Of a DNA stretch of 37,290 nt, positions 22,133 through 31,466 are shown one piece after another. The notes beneath the pieces were generated by a model. It did no database searches, was not told the DNA's origin, and saw only the letters and a program-made list of their open reading frames with translations. Location: positions 1 to 37,290 of the forward strand of contig CANROB010000014.1 of NCBI GenBank assembly GCA_947632115.1, written 5' to 3'. The DNA is from an uncultured Bacilli bacterium. GTDB taxonomy: Bacteria; Bacillota_I; Bacilli_A; RF39; UBA660. The stretch's first letter is position 1. Each line of letters opens with the position of its first letter. The translations under genes and the position numbers were made by a program.

Positions 22133-24162
22133 TATTCCTTTACTTTACATTTTATTTTACCATTTTTTTGCGGTGGAAGAACTGTAATGTTTCCAACAAA
22201 TAAATTTGTTTCTTCCACATTTACCACAATTTCCGTTCCATCTAAGCCTTCTTGGATAAGGGCATTCACATCAAGTTTACTATTTTTAGTTAATGGCATA
22301 TTGGCACGGAACCTAATTCTAGATGGGATTTGTCGAGAAGACATATCTTGATTAGCAATAATTTGTTCCTGAATAATTTCTTTTGAAATAGCTACAGATT
22401 CTTCTTCTGCTGGTATAACATTATCCTTTAAAACGATATGAGCAATCGGCATAAGACCTTTCTTTTCTTCATCATAATAATATGTAACGCGACAAATATC
22501 TACTTTGTTGTTCTTTTCAATTTCTCTTTCTATCTCTGCTGGTTTCACTTTATAACCATCAAATCGAGTAAAAGATCTATCCTTTCTAGCTTGGAAAAAG
22601 AAAACTCCATCTTCCCTCATTTTAACTAAATCTCTAGTTCGGATATAACTTCTACCATCTAGTTCGTAATGAGGAACAATTTGATGACCATGTAGTTCTC
22701 CACTAGTAACCGCATCAGAAGAAACAATTAACTCTCCGGAAATAAAGCCATCTTCATCCTTATCCACAATTGGGACAAGTCTATCTTCTATATTGGGATC
22801 GACAATTCCATAAATTGTATCAGGGAAAGGAATACCGATAGATTCATAGCAATTCCATTTTCCAACAGCGTAAGTTCCACCACCACAGTATTCACTCATG
22901 CCATGTCCCTTTTCTACTTCTGAGGAACTTCCATGACTACGAAGCCATTGGTGTAATTCTATCTCTTCATTTCTACTCATGGAATCTCCTCCATAAATAG
23001 CTCTTTTAATACATGACAAGTTTTCTTTTTTCAAATAAGAACATTTAGTAAGAGAAGATAACCAAGAAGGAGTTCCCAAAAAGACATTCGGCTTATATTT
23101 TTTGATTAAATATCCAAATTCATTAATTTCAAATTCTGGAACATCGAGTAAATTAGCGCCACTTGCCATATCAATTAGGAAATTATTATTAGATCCAAGA
23201 GGTGAAAAGAATGGCAATTCATGAATGACTCTATCTTTTACTCCTACATTAACACCTGCTTTGAAAACTTGTTCTGTTGCAAAAATCTGGTTTTTATTCG
23301 TTAATGGAATTGGTTTTGGTCTTGCCCCACTTGTTCCTGATGTATGGCCAATATAACTAACTAAATTTTCATCTTTAATTTCAGCAAAAGGAACATTTTG
23401 ACATTCTTTCACTAAATCCTGGTAACGAATAACCTCAATTGGAGAAGAAGAAATAGCTTCCTTTAAAGCTGTTTTATCTTGTTGCATTCCTTGAATTTTC
23501 ATAAGCAAAGCTTGATAAAACCGTAATTTTTGTGCAGCATTATCAGCAAGTCTCATATTTCTTAGCTGATTATATTTTATAACATCCATTAAATAATCAA
23601 TAATTCCTCTAATCGTCATAGAATCACTAGCAGATACAACAATAATATTTTCTATTCCTAAATCCTTCAATTCTTTTTCAATAGGCTTTAACATAGCTGT
23701 ATAACAACGATCTAAGGCAACAATATAGTTTGCCTTTTCAAAACGAATCATTTCTAGTACTTTTTTTGCATTTGCTAACAAATCCATACTATCTGGTCTA
23801 GGATCTGCAAAATCCACAATTGCACCAAGTTGAGAGGCCCCTAACCAGATATTTCCACTTTCGGGAATATTTGGCATAAGGGTAAATAAAATATCTCCCT
23901 TTTTTACCCCTAAACCAGAAAGAGCTCGAGAGGCATTATCCACTCTCTGGAAAGTCTCCTCAAAAGAAATTTTTCTTGTATAATAAGTTTCTGCCGTTAA
24001 TTTTTCTAATCCAACTGTTTTTCTTTTTAGATAATCCGCAATATTGGTATTTGGTAAAAACATTTCATAATCCCTATCAGCATAATAAGCCATCCAAGGT
24101 TTTGTTAAATGTACCCCCAAAGATTCTATTTTAGATTGATTTACTTCTAAATTTTTTATCAT
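22132..24162 (-). CDS. Adenylate-forming (ANL superfamily) acid ligase
   Basis: 676 residues, longer than the usual 500-560. Forms an acyl-adenylate from an acid and ATP, then passes it to CoA or a carrier protein. Motifs: ATP loop Y-I-G-H-T-S-G-T-S-G-A-R-P-K-P near 270, where the usual Thr-Gly-Gly-Lys part is S-G-A-R-P; G-H-G-M-S-E (A5); Y-I-R-T-R-D-L (A7); R-K-D-R-S-F-T-R-F-D-G-Y-K-V (A8); and late catalytic Lys in T-K-N-S-K-L-D (A10). The C-terminal extra 50 residues are unique. No acyl carrier protein, thioesterase or polyketide gene is near, so the substrate is open. Single gene. Confidence 0.88.
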   Translation of the reverse strand: MIKNLEVNQSKIESLGVHLTKPWMAYYADRDYEMFLPNTNIADYLKRKTVGLEKLTAETYYTRKISFEETFQRVDNASRALSGLGVKKGDILFTLMPNIPESGNIWLGASQLGAIVDFADPRPDSMDLLANAKKVLEMIRFEKANYIVALDRCYTAMLKPIEKELKDLGIENIIVVSASDSMTIRGIIDYLMDVIKYNQLRNMRLADNAAQKLRFYQALLMKIQGMQQDKTALKEAISSSPIEVIRYQDLVKECQNVPFAEIKDENLVSYIGHTSGTSGARPKPIPLTNKNQIFATEQVFKAGVNVGVKDRVIHELPFFSPLGSNNNFLIDMASGANLLDVPEFEINEFGYLIKKYKPNVFLGTPSWLSSLTKCSYLKKENLSCIKRAIYGGDSMSRNEEIELHQWLRSHGSSSEVEKGHGMSEYCGGGTYAVGKWNCYESIGIPFPDTIYGIVDPNIEDRLVPIVDKDEDGFISGELIVSSDAVTSGELHGHQIVPHYELDGRSYIRTRDLVKMREDGVFFFQARKDRSFTRFDGYKVKPAEIEREIEKNNKVDICRVTYYYDEEKKGLMPIAHIVLKDNVIPAEEESVAISKEIIQEQIIANQDMSSRQIPSRIRFRANMPLTKNSKLDVNALIQEGLDGTEIVVNVEETNLFVGNITVLPPQKNGKIKCKVKE

Positions 24163-24263
24163 TTAGTTTGATTCCCCCTTCGTCATGTCTTGTATTCTAA
24201 CACATATTTTAAAAAGACGCAACTTTTGTTGCTAGAAAGAAATAAGAGATTACTCTTATGAGG

Positions 24264-24287
24264 CTTAAAAAAAGATGCATATGCACC
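24264..24287 (-). terminator. Terminator of the GH13 gene
   Basis: GGTGCA-TA-TGCATC stem followed by seven T on the minus strand. Confidence 0.75.
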
Positions 24288-24288
24288 T

Positions 24289-25206
24289 TTATCCGATTAA
24301 TTTTTTCTTTTCTGGTTCCCGAAACTGATAATTGGCCATTTTTACTCTTTCGCTTTTCCAGGTATCATCCCATGGTCTTACATAAAACAAAGTATGTTCA
24401 TAATATCTAGTTAATCCCTGATAACGAGTGACAATCTCTTCACTAGGGACTCCTCTTGTATACCCTAGAATATCATTACTTAAAAAGCTATCATGACTCT
24501 CTACAAATTTAACCATCTTAGAAGGATTACTGCCATCATAGTTTCCTAACACATTCATGTAATTACAATATTCATCAATAACATTACGATTTTCTTCGAA
24601 AATAACCTCTCCATATAAGAAAAGTCCATACATCTTTAACCGATAAATCAAATTAGGCCAAAAGCGATATCCCTCACTAGGAAGTCCTATCGATTTAGCG
24701 GCATCAAACCGAAATCCCATAATACCACAATCAATTAATTCGTTTAAGAAAGAAACAATTCTATCTTCAATATCTGGGTGATACACATTTAATCCCGGAA
24801 GATTAATACAGTGGTGAATCACTTCTCCTCGGTCCTTCCAATTATAAACTCTTTTCTTTTCCCGCCAATATTCTTCCTTTTGACGAAGAGATGGATTCAC
24901 CCTAGGATGGGGAGTCAAGTCATCTAAATTAGATGCTCCCATATGATTGATGACAACATCCGCAAAAACCAAAATCCCCCTCGCTTTAGCCTCTTTACAA
25001 AGCGCAATTAAATCCTCTTTCGTACCAAAATAGTTTCCAATTGCAAAATCAATAGGCTGATAAGACATCCACCACTCTCTTAAACCATCCTCCTTTAGTG
25101 GCTGAATAGGATTGATTTGAATCGCATCAAACCCCTGATTTTTCACCACATCTAGATTAGGAATAATATCTGGAAGTCGCCAATTAAAAAAATGAATAAT
25201 TCTCAT
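24289..25206 (-). CDS. Small GH13 (alpha-amylase family) protein
   Basis: 305 residues from ATG 25206 (AGGGTGG upstream). GH13 catalytic motifs are in order: D-V-V-I-N-H (83-88), G-F-R-F-D-A-A-K with the nucleophile Asp168, L-Y-G-E with the acid/base Glu200, and V-E-S-H-D with His238-Asp239. All catalytic residues are present, yet the protein is much shorter than usual (400-600); the C-terminal beta domain is missing and domain B is short. No signal peptide, so a cytoplasmic glucan or oligosaccharide is the likely substrate. Confidence 0.88.
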   Translation of the reverse strand: MRIIHFFNWRLPDIIPNLDVVKNQGFDAIQINPIQPLKEDGLREWWMSYQPIDFAIGNYFGTKEDLIALCKEAKARGILVFADVVINHMGASNLDDLTPHPRVNPSLRQKEEYWREKKRVYNWKDRGEVIHHCINLPGLNVYHPDIEDRIVSFLNELIDCGIMGFRFDAAKSIGLPSEGYRFWPNLIYRLKMYGLFLYGEVIFEENRNVIDEYCNYMNVLGNYDGSNPSKMVKFVESHDSFLSNDILGYTRGVPSEEIVTRYQGLTRYYEHTLFYVRPWDDTWKSERVKMANYQFREPEKKKLIG

Positions 25207-25281
25207 AACACCCACCCTCTATTATCATTATAGCAAATAGATAGTAGAAAAGAAAAGAAAAAAAGTTCCTAAAAGAAACTT

Positions 25282-25860
25282 TTAATCTAAATTGAGAATT
25301 CCTAAATTTTTTGCATCCTCTTTTAATTTCTCTTCTTCTAATGCGAGTAGGTGTTCCCTAATCTCAATATCTTTTCGAATTTTTAACAATTCTGATTTTG
25401 ATAGTTCTCCTTCGAAATATTCCTTTTCCAATTCCTCTTCTTCTAAATCTAGAGACTCTTGCTGCTTTTCTACATCCGTTTTGCGATAATACAAATTTTT
25501 TAAGCTAATATCTCGGTCTTTATTCTTATCCATTTTAACCGTATCTAAATCAAGAGAATCTGTTACCTCATATTCCTTTTTTAATTTCTCACGATTTGAT
25601 TTTAAGAGAAGGAATTCCCTCTTTATTTGATTTACTTTCTCTTCAAATTCTTTTTTAGAAAATTGATCATGGTCATAATCATCATAAAGTTCTTCTAACT
25701 CTTTTTGTATTTTAGTTCTTTCTAAATCGTAGGAATAGTTTTTTTCATAATAAGAAGCATAATGAATTCTAGGAATGGCTTGATAGGCTGTATAGCAAGC
25801 AATACCAAAAACACCAATAATGATTAGGAGTATTAATATATAAGGATATTTTGATTTCAT
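25282..25860 (-). CDS. Membrane-anchored coiled-coil protein
   Basis: 192 residues from ATG 25860 (AGAAGGAAGG upstream); the ORF's first in-frame ATG at 25911 lacks a ribosome site. One N-terminal membrane helix (about 6-28), then a long Glu/Lys/Leu heptad-like region with two hairpin-like coiled-coil stretches. The second contains E-E-E-E-L-E-K-E and the end I-L-N-L-D. The S-K-K-E-F-E-E-K-V and S-K-S-E-L-L-K-I-R parts look like internal repeats of a short-coil (SHOCT-like) helix. Exported side follows from the positive N-terminus. Function unknown; followed by its own terminator. Confidence 0.65.
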   Translation of the reverse strand: MKSKYPYILILLIIIGVFGIACYTAYQAIPRIHYASYYEKNYSYDLERTKIQKELEELYDDYDHDQFSKKEFEEKVNQIKREFLLLKSNREKLKKEYEVTDSLDLDTVKMDKNKDRDISLKNLYYRKTDVEKQQESLDLEEEELEKEYFEGELSKSELLKIRKDIEIREHLLALEEEKLKEDAKNLGILNLD

Positions 25861-25917
25861 ATAATACCTTCCTTCTAGCCATAGTATATAACAAATAAAA
25901 TGGATTTGCAAGCAAAG

Positions 25918-25943
25918 AAAAAAGTGATCAAAATCACTTTTTC
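25918..25943 (-). terminator. Terminator of the large surface protein gene
   Basis: AAAAAGTGAT / ATCACTTTTT stem that includes the gene's TGA stop. Confidence 0.8.
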
Positions 25944-28900
25944 TTATTCAAATGTAATCGATTATTTAAAAGAATAATAAGAGTAAGAATTCCCACACCT
26001 AATACCCCGAATCCAAGAACATAAAGTGCCATATTTCCTGGTTCTTTTTCTATCTTTTCTTCCTTAGTTGTTTGTTTACTGCTAGATGGTTGATTAGAAT
26101 TGGTATTCGTATTACTACTTACATTACTATTTGTATTACTATTGGTGTTACTATTCGTATTGCTATTTATATTAGTATTGGAATTAGAATTACTATCAAT
26201 ATTAGAAGAATGATTCACATTCGAATTAGATGGTTTTGAACTGTTAGAAGATGTCTTATTTTTGTTAGTACTCTTATCTTTACTTGGCGTCGTATTTGGC
26301 TTTACTAAAGTCTTCTTCTTAACTGTTACGATAACATCCATAGATACATGGTTATTATCTCCATCATAAACAGCAGTTAATTTATTTTCTCCCTCTTTTA
26401 AAACTATGGTTTCATCTTCCCAATGCCAACCTTCTGGAAGTGGTACTTCTCTTGCGGTTTTAGCGTTTTCAGATACTTCTATATTGGCGTTTGGAAGAGT
26501 TGTTGGTCCTGCTTTTTGAATGAGGAATGATGCTATTTTAAAGCCTGTATAGGTCCCCTTTCCTACAATTGTAATAGTTGCCGTTCCGGCCTCAATATTA
26601 TCTTGATAAGTGACAGTATAATCTTTTTCTTCTTCTAATAGCGTTTCTCCATCATAAATAGTAACTCTTGGCTTAAATTCTTTTCCTGTATAGATAAATT
26701 CTCCTGCTTCGATATTGATTGTAAGAGTATTAATATCTGTTTGAGGAATCGTTTCATCCGTAATAATAACGTGGATATGAATTTGGGAAACATTTCCGTC
26801 CTTGTCCGTTACCTTAACGGTAATCGTCCAAGTTCCTACTTCCCACTTCAAATCACTTTGAAATTCGACAGCATCAGAATCTACTAAAATGGTTCCATCT
26901 TCTTTATCCGTAATAGTAAGAAGATTTTTAAAATAATCTAAATCCACTTCTTTGTCTTTGATATCAAAGTAGAAATCTTTTTTCTCTATCGAGATAACAG
27001 GATATTCACCCTTTGACTCTTCTTCTTTCGCATCCCGTATAACTAAAATTTCCATCTCATATCGCTCGTGATTGGCATCTCCCAAATAAATAATTTGAAC
27101 GGTATTATTTCCAATGGCAAGAGTCTTTCCACTATCTTTCCACTGCCATAAAGAAGGAAGTGGGATTTGCGCAAGTGTCATCGTATCGTAAGAGACATGC
27201 ATTTCTGGCGTAACCAATTCTGTTGGCACTTTTGCTTTATGAATGGTATAAGAATGCGTCAAGGTTCCCGCATAAATTCCTTTTCCTTTAACAGTTACCT
27301 GATAAGTTCCTGAAGATACTCTCTCTTCTAAAGTAATTTCATAATCTAGGTCAAGCGTTAATTCATGATTGTCATGTTTTTTATCGATAACGTAAACGGG
27401 AATCGATAAAGCCTCCCCTGTATAGTAAAGATTCGTATCATCAACAATAACTTCAAAATCTTCCTCATTTAAAGGAATCAAATCTGCCTCTTTATCTACA
27501 AGAAGAATTGGTAAACTCCATTCAAGCTTATTACCATCATTATCTATTACCGTAATATAGATATGATAAGTTCCTTCTACATCCCACTTGATATCTGATG
27601 AAAAAGTAACTTTTTTGGTATCATTAATATCAATTGTTCCATCTTCTTCATCGGTAATCGTAATCAGTTTTTTGATATCTTCTAAAGAGGCTACCTCTTC
27701 CCCTGTAAATTCATATTCTAAAGAGGTCTTATTATCATAAACGGTAATAACTGGATGAGACCCTTTTTCTTTGGTAATGGTTATTTCTACTTCCGTTTGT
27801 TCGTAATTATTTTGATCTTCATGGACTGCTATTGCTGCAATCGTTTCTCCCGATAAAAGTTCTTGATCTGAATTTTTCCAACTCCATCCTTCCGGAAGAG
27901 AAATATCAGAAAGCTTTTTCTTACTAACATCTACTGTCATTTCTAAAGAGGGTGCATTTGCAGGGATACTCGCTTTTGAAATCGTAAACTCTTTACTAAC
28001 CGTACCATCATAGATACCAAGACCGGTTATTTCTATGGTCGCTACTCCGGCATTTGTATTATTTTGGTATTCTACACTATAATTGTTATTTTCAATAAGG
28101 TCAATTCCATTATCTTGAACAGTCAAAAGTGGTCGATGTTCTTCCCCATTATAGACATATCCCTCTTTAATATAGCTAATAGATAAATCATGAACACTTT
28201 TAGTCGTTGTAAGGGTATTTTCATACAAACGAATCATGGCTGCTGATGTGGAATGATTGACAGAATCTAGGGAGGTAAGTCTTACATACTTAGCCCTAAT
28301 AGGAGTCTCTAAAACATAGGTCTTAATAGAATCATCATTTTTCCAGGTTAACTCACTTACCAAGGTTTCCCATTTCTTTCCATCCATACTAGTTTCGATT
28401 TTTACTTTGGTAATTCGACCAGATTCGTTAAAATCTTGGCGTGGGACATATTCTAACTTAGAAAGTTGAATTGTTTTATCAACCATAACCGTAACCCAAG
28501 CCGGTTCACTCGTATTTTTCTTGCTATGCCAGAAACTATAGAAATTTCCGTCTAACAAGTTTTCTTTTGCTTCCGCGTCAGAAGCATCACTCGATGTCTC
28601 AACCGTTAATCTAGAATTTGGAACATAAATAGCTTCTTTATTGTTTTCATCTGGCTCAAAGGTAAGAAAAACAAAATCACTTGGAAACTTGTTTTCCGTA
28701 TAGCCATCGCGTACTAAAACCATTGTCTGTTCTGTATCACTAACAGGTGGATTGCTATCTTTAAATTTTTGCCATTTTAATCCATTAGGATTGATAAAAG
28801 CATCATATAATTCATCAAAGTCTTTTAACACATACCATTCCATGCTGTCTGTTGCACCAGCTACTTTATTTTCAAGACTATTCGCATAAATCTTTTTAGG

Positions 28901-31405
28901 CGAAATACCATCTTGTAAATCGATAAAGAATAAGTTATCGATATCATCCCGACTATTAACAAGTAGATGAACAACGATATCATCGCTCGTATTTAACTCA
29001 TCTATCCTGCTACTTAAATCAACACTCGTCTTCCCATCTGTAACTTCTGTCCATTTGGTCGTATCACTTACTTTGCCATGTTCAGCATCATACTCATAAT
29101 TTAAAGTGTATTCAAAAGGTATTTTTTGTTCCAGTGCCTTATTTAAAAGCCGTAGTTGATTTGCATATTCTCCATCAAAAGAGAAAGTAGCCGTATCATT
29201 ATTTTCTTGCATGCCTAATAAGTATTTGGCAATTTCACGAATGACACTTGCTTGAAAATAATCACTATCTTTTACATTCTTAAGCTTATTTAGTGTATCA
29301 TTTACTAATTTTGCATAAGCTGGACTATTGTTAATAATTTTACTATCGATTAGCTTTAATAAATCATGCATCGCAAGAGGAAACTCTTGAAAGTTTTCAA
29401 CAATCTTTTTAGCGAGTTGATAATAGTCATCATCTGTTTTCGAACTATCTTTTAAATACGTTTGAATTAATTGATACCAAGAATCCAAGTTATAAGATTG
29501 AGCCTGAATTGCTTGCTCATACGTAGATATTTTATCCCCAAGAGAAATTCTTACATCCGCAAGTAAATTATAGAAGGATGCTTTTTGATAACGCTCCCAT
29601 TCATCAACTGCTCTTTGCGCAAGTACTAAATAAGCACCATTATTAGAATCTGTCCAAGTACCTGTTTTTCTAGTACCCCAGTCAAGCATCATTCGCTCTC
29701 CCTTATAAGAAGCAGCCCAACCGGCAGCGGCATTTCCAATTTGCCACTCTCTTCTTACCTCACCATTCCAGGTTGTCTCTTTGGAAACAAAGTAAGCAGC
29801 GTGACCTGGTTGAGAAACTAACGTAGATGGTCTACCATAAGACATCTCAATATTAGATCCCGTTCCAGCAAGAGAGCCACAAACGCCATCTTCTTCCCAA
29901 ATCGTCCAAAGGCGAAGAGGAGAATTTTCTCTTGTCTCTAGATTAAAATGTTTTAATCCGTACTTATCGTTACAATTTACTCCCCGCATATAGCCTGAAC
30001 TATGCTTTTTGTTTTGATTGTTTCCATAAGCACAGTAATCAGAATTAGCTTTATAATAATTTGGATCTTCATAATACCAGCCATCAGAATAGTAGATATA
30101 GGTATATGGATTTGTATACCCATCGGCATTATAAGAGGTTTTCCCTGCTTTTGTCATCTGGGTATACCAGTTTAACCAAGCAATTTCAATATCACTAATT
30201 CGATTATTGACAACCCATCTCATCTCTTCTACTTCTAAAGATTTAAATAAATCTTTTTCAAAATAAGTAGAAACCTCATCAAAGGTATAGCCATCCGTTA
30301 ACAATTTTTTAATCACTTCATATCGTTCTTTTTCATTAGAAGGTGTTCGAACAGGTACAACCGGAGGATTAGCCGTTTGCCAAAAGTTGACATCCACACT
30401 ATAAGTAAGAGAGATTGCCATCATCATTTTCTTATAGGTCTCTTTGTTTTCGGGATCTTTTAAATCCTCCTTATAATCATGATAAAGTTCACTAAAAACA
30501 GTAAGGGCACGAATGTAGTTTCCTCCTTCTGGAGTACCACCTAATAAATATTCTTCAAGCGTTTCTTCATCCTGAAATAGCCACTTCATAAATTCTAAAT
30601 TAGCCTTACTTTTATTCACAAAGGCTTGAAGCATACTATAATCTACCCGATTAACAAATGTTCTTTGAAGTAATTTCAATTTTAAATCTTTATCTTTTAA
30701 AATGGCATCGTTATCATATTTTAACAATTCTTCATCATACTCGGCAACCGTTAAAATCCAATCGACATTTGGAGTCTCTTGAGGAGAATACGTAGAAGAG
30801 TTATAAATCATTGGATCTACCCAAACAGCATGATCATAAGAATTTTCTCCGTTTTTATCCGCATATAATTTTAGCCATTTATAATCTTTAATACTAACGG
30901 TAAATTTTAAGGCATTATTATTTCCTTTTACTGGAGAAGAAGTTTCTAGTAAAATCCAATCACTATCCTGAATAGAGTTTAAGTCCTCTTTCTTAGAAGC
31001 ATAAATCGAAAATTTAACGCCATTTCCATTAGACCCCTTACTAGAATCTACTCCTGCATAAGTTGTAAAGGTATCTAAATCATATTTTCCGACATCATAA
31101 ATCAAAGTAGAGGAAGCATGGGCAAAAATCGCATTCATAGAATACGTTTTCTTTCCATCTACTAAGATAGAGATCATTTCTCCTGAATCATTTTGATTAA
31201 TCTTGACACTTCCATAATCGACATGTGCCTTGGCATAGTCGATATCAGCAAGATATACATAATCTTTTTTCTCCTCTTCCAGAAAAGTAGGTTCATTAGA
31301 AACCGCTAATAAAGGAATTGGAAAACTAGAAAAGAGTAAAGCTACACTTAAAAGACCCATGGTAAATTTATAAGTGATTTCCTTTAAAACTCTTAAACAT
31401 TTCAT
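25934..31405 (-). CDS. Large multidomain cell-surface protein
   Basis: 1823 residues. Signal peptide 1-35, NPCBM-like carbohydrate-binding domain (about 48-202), then a helical region. Around 500-565 the sequence has C509-G (D-G-V-C-G-S-L), H535 (Q-P-G-H-A-A-Y) and N558 (Q-I-G-N-A-A), spaced like the Cys-His-Asn/Asp triad of transglutaminase- or papain-type enzymes. An F5/8 type C-like domain follows (about 935-1075), then three copies of a Big/MBG-like Ig module (Y-N-G/Y-T-G.., L-P..W-x-W) alternating with two DUF5011-like domains (T-D-E/K-E-D-G-T-I). A Ser/Asn/Thr-rich stalk and one C-terminal membrane helix with a Lys tail complete it. No LPXTG motif, so it is membrane-anchored. Enzyme activity is inferred from the triad only. 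Confidence 0.85.
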   Translation of the reverse strand: MKCLRVLKEITYKFTMGLLSVALLFSSFPIPLLAVSNEPTFLEEEKKDYVYLADIDYAKAHVDYGSVKINQNDSGEMISILVDGKKTYSMNAIFAHASSTLIYDVGKYDLDTFTTYAGVDSSKGSNGNGVKFSIYASKKEDLNSIQDSDWILLETSSPVKGNNNALKFTVSIKDYKWLKLYADKNGENSYDHAVWVDPMIYNSSTYSPQETPNVDWILTVAEYDEELLKYDNDAILKDKDLKLKLLQRTFVNRVDYSMLQAFVNKSKANLEFMKWLFQDEETLEEYLLGGTPEGGNYIRALTVFSELYHDYKEDLKDPENKETYKKMMMAISLTYSVDVNFWQTANPPVVPVRTPSNEKERYEVIKKLLTDGYTFDEVSTYFEKDLFKSLEVEEMRWVVNNRISDIEIAWLNWYTQMTKAGKTSYNADGYTNPYTYIYYSDGWYYEDPNYYKANSDYCAYGNNQNKKHSSGYMRGVNCNDKYGLKHFNLETRENSPLRLWTIWEEDGVCGSLAGTGSNIEMSYGRPSTLVSQPGHAAYFVSKETTWNGEVRREWQIGNAAAGWAASYKGERMMLDWGTRKTGTWTDSNNGAYLVLAQRAVDEWERYQKASFYNLLADVRISLGDKISTYEQAIQAQSYNLDSWYQLIQTYLKDSSKTDDDYYQLAKKIVENFQEFPLAMHDLLKLIDSKIINNSPAYAKLVNDTLNKLKNVKDSDYFQASVIREIAKYLLGMQENNDTATFSFDGEYANQLRLLNKALEQKIPFEYTLNYEYDAEHGKVSDTTKWTEVTDGKTSVDLSSRIDELNTSDDIVVHLLVNSRDDIDNLFFIDLQDGISPKKIYANSLENKVAGATDSMEWYVLKDFDELYDAFINPNGLKWQKFKDSNPPVSDTEQTMVLVRDGYTENKFPSDFVFLTFEPDENNKEAIYVPNSRLTVETSSDASDAEAKENLLDGNFYSFWHSKKNTSEPAWVTVMVDKTIQLSKLEYVPRQDFNESGRITKVKIETSMDGKKWETLVSELTWKNDDSIKTYVLETPIRAKYVRLTSLDSVNHSTSAAMIRLYENTLTTTKSVHDLSISYIKEGYVYNGEEHRPLLTVQDNGIDLIENNNYSVEYQNNTNAGVATIEITGLGIYDGTVSKEFTISKASIPANAPSLEMTVDVSKKKLSDISLPEGWSWKNSDQELLSGETIAAIAVHEDQNNYEQTEVEITITKEKGSHPVITVYDNKTSLEYEFTGEEVASLEDIKKLITITDEEDGTIDINDTKKVTFSSDIKWDVEGTYHIYITVIDNDGNKLEWSLPILLVDKEADLIPLNEEDFEVIVDDTNLYYTGEALSIPVYVIDKKHDNHELTLDLDYEITLEERVSSGTYQVTVKGKGIYAGTLTHSYTIHKAKVPTELVTPEMHVSYDTMTLAQIPLPSLWQWKDSGKTLAIGNNTVQIIYLGDANHERYEMEILVIRDAKEEESKGEYPVISIEKKDFYFDIKDKEVDLDYFKNLLTITDKEDGTILVDSDAVEFQSDLKWEVGTWTITVKVTDKDGNVSQIHIHVIITDETIPQTDINTLTINIEAGEFIYTGKEFKPRVTIYDGETLLEEEKDYTVTYQDNIEAGTATITIVGKGTYTGFKIASFLIQKAGPTTLPNANIEVSENAKTAREVPLPEGWHWEDETIVLKEGENKLTAVYDGDNNHVSMDVIVTVKKKTLVKPNTTPSKDKSTNKNKTSSNSSKPSNSNVNHSSNIDSNSNSNTNINSNTNSNTNSNTNSNVSSNTNTNSNQPSSSKQTTKEEKIEKEPGNMALYVLGFGVLGVGILTLIILLNNRLHLNKKK
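26085..26230 (-). repeat. Degenerate Asn-Ser/Thr repeat in the surface protein stalk
   Basis: Coding repeat of near-identical 6-base units (ATTACT-like on the plus strand) that encode alternating Ser-Asn/Thr-Asn residues; prone to length change by slippage. Confidence 0.75.
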
Positions 31406-31466
31406 ACTACAACACCTCTATCCATATTATAAGAAAAAAAATTTTTTTATTCAATTGAAATTGCCG

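Noticed and set aside
25934..26040. LPXTG sortase signal at the C-terminus of the giant protein
   Set aside because: The residues before the last helix read E-P-G-N-M; no LPXTG-like motif, so a plain membrane anchor is more likely.
26085..26230. Possible CRISPR array (short tandem repeat)
   Set aside because: The units are 6 bases, in frame, and code for a Ser/Asn/Thr stalk; there are no spacers.
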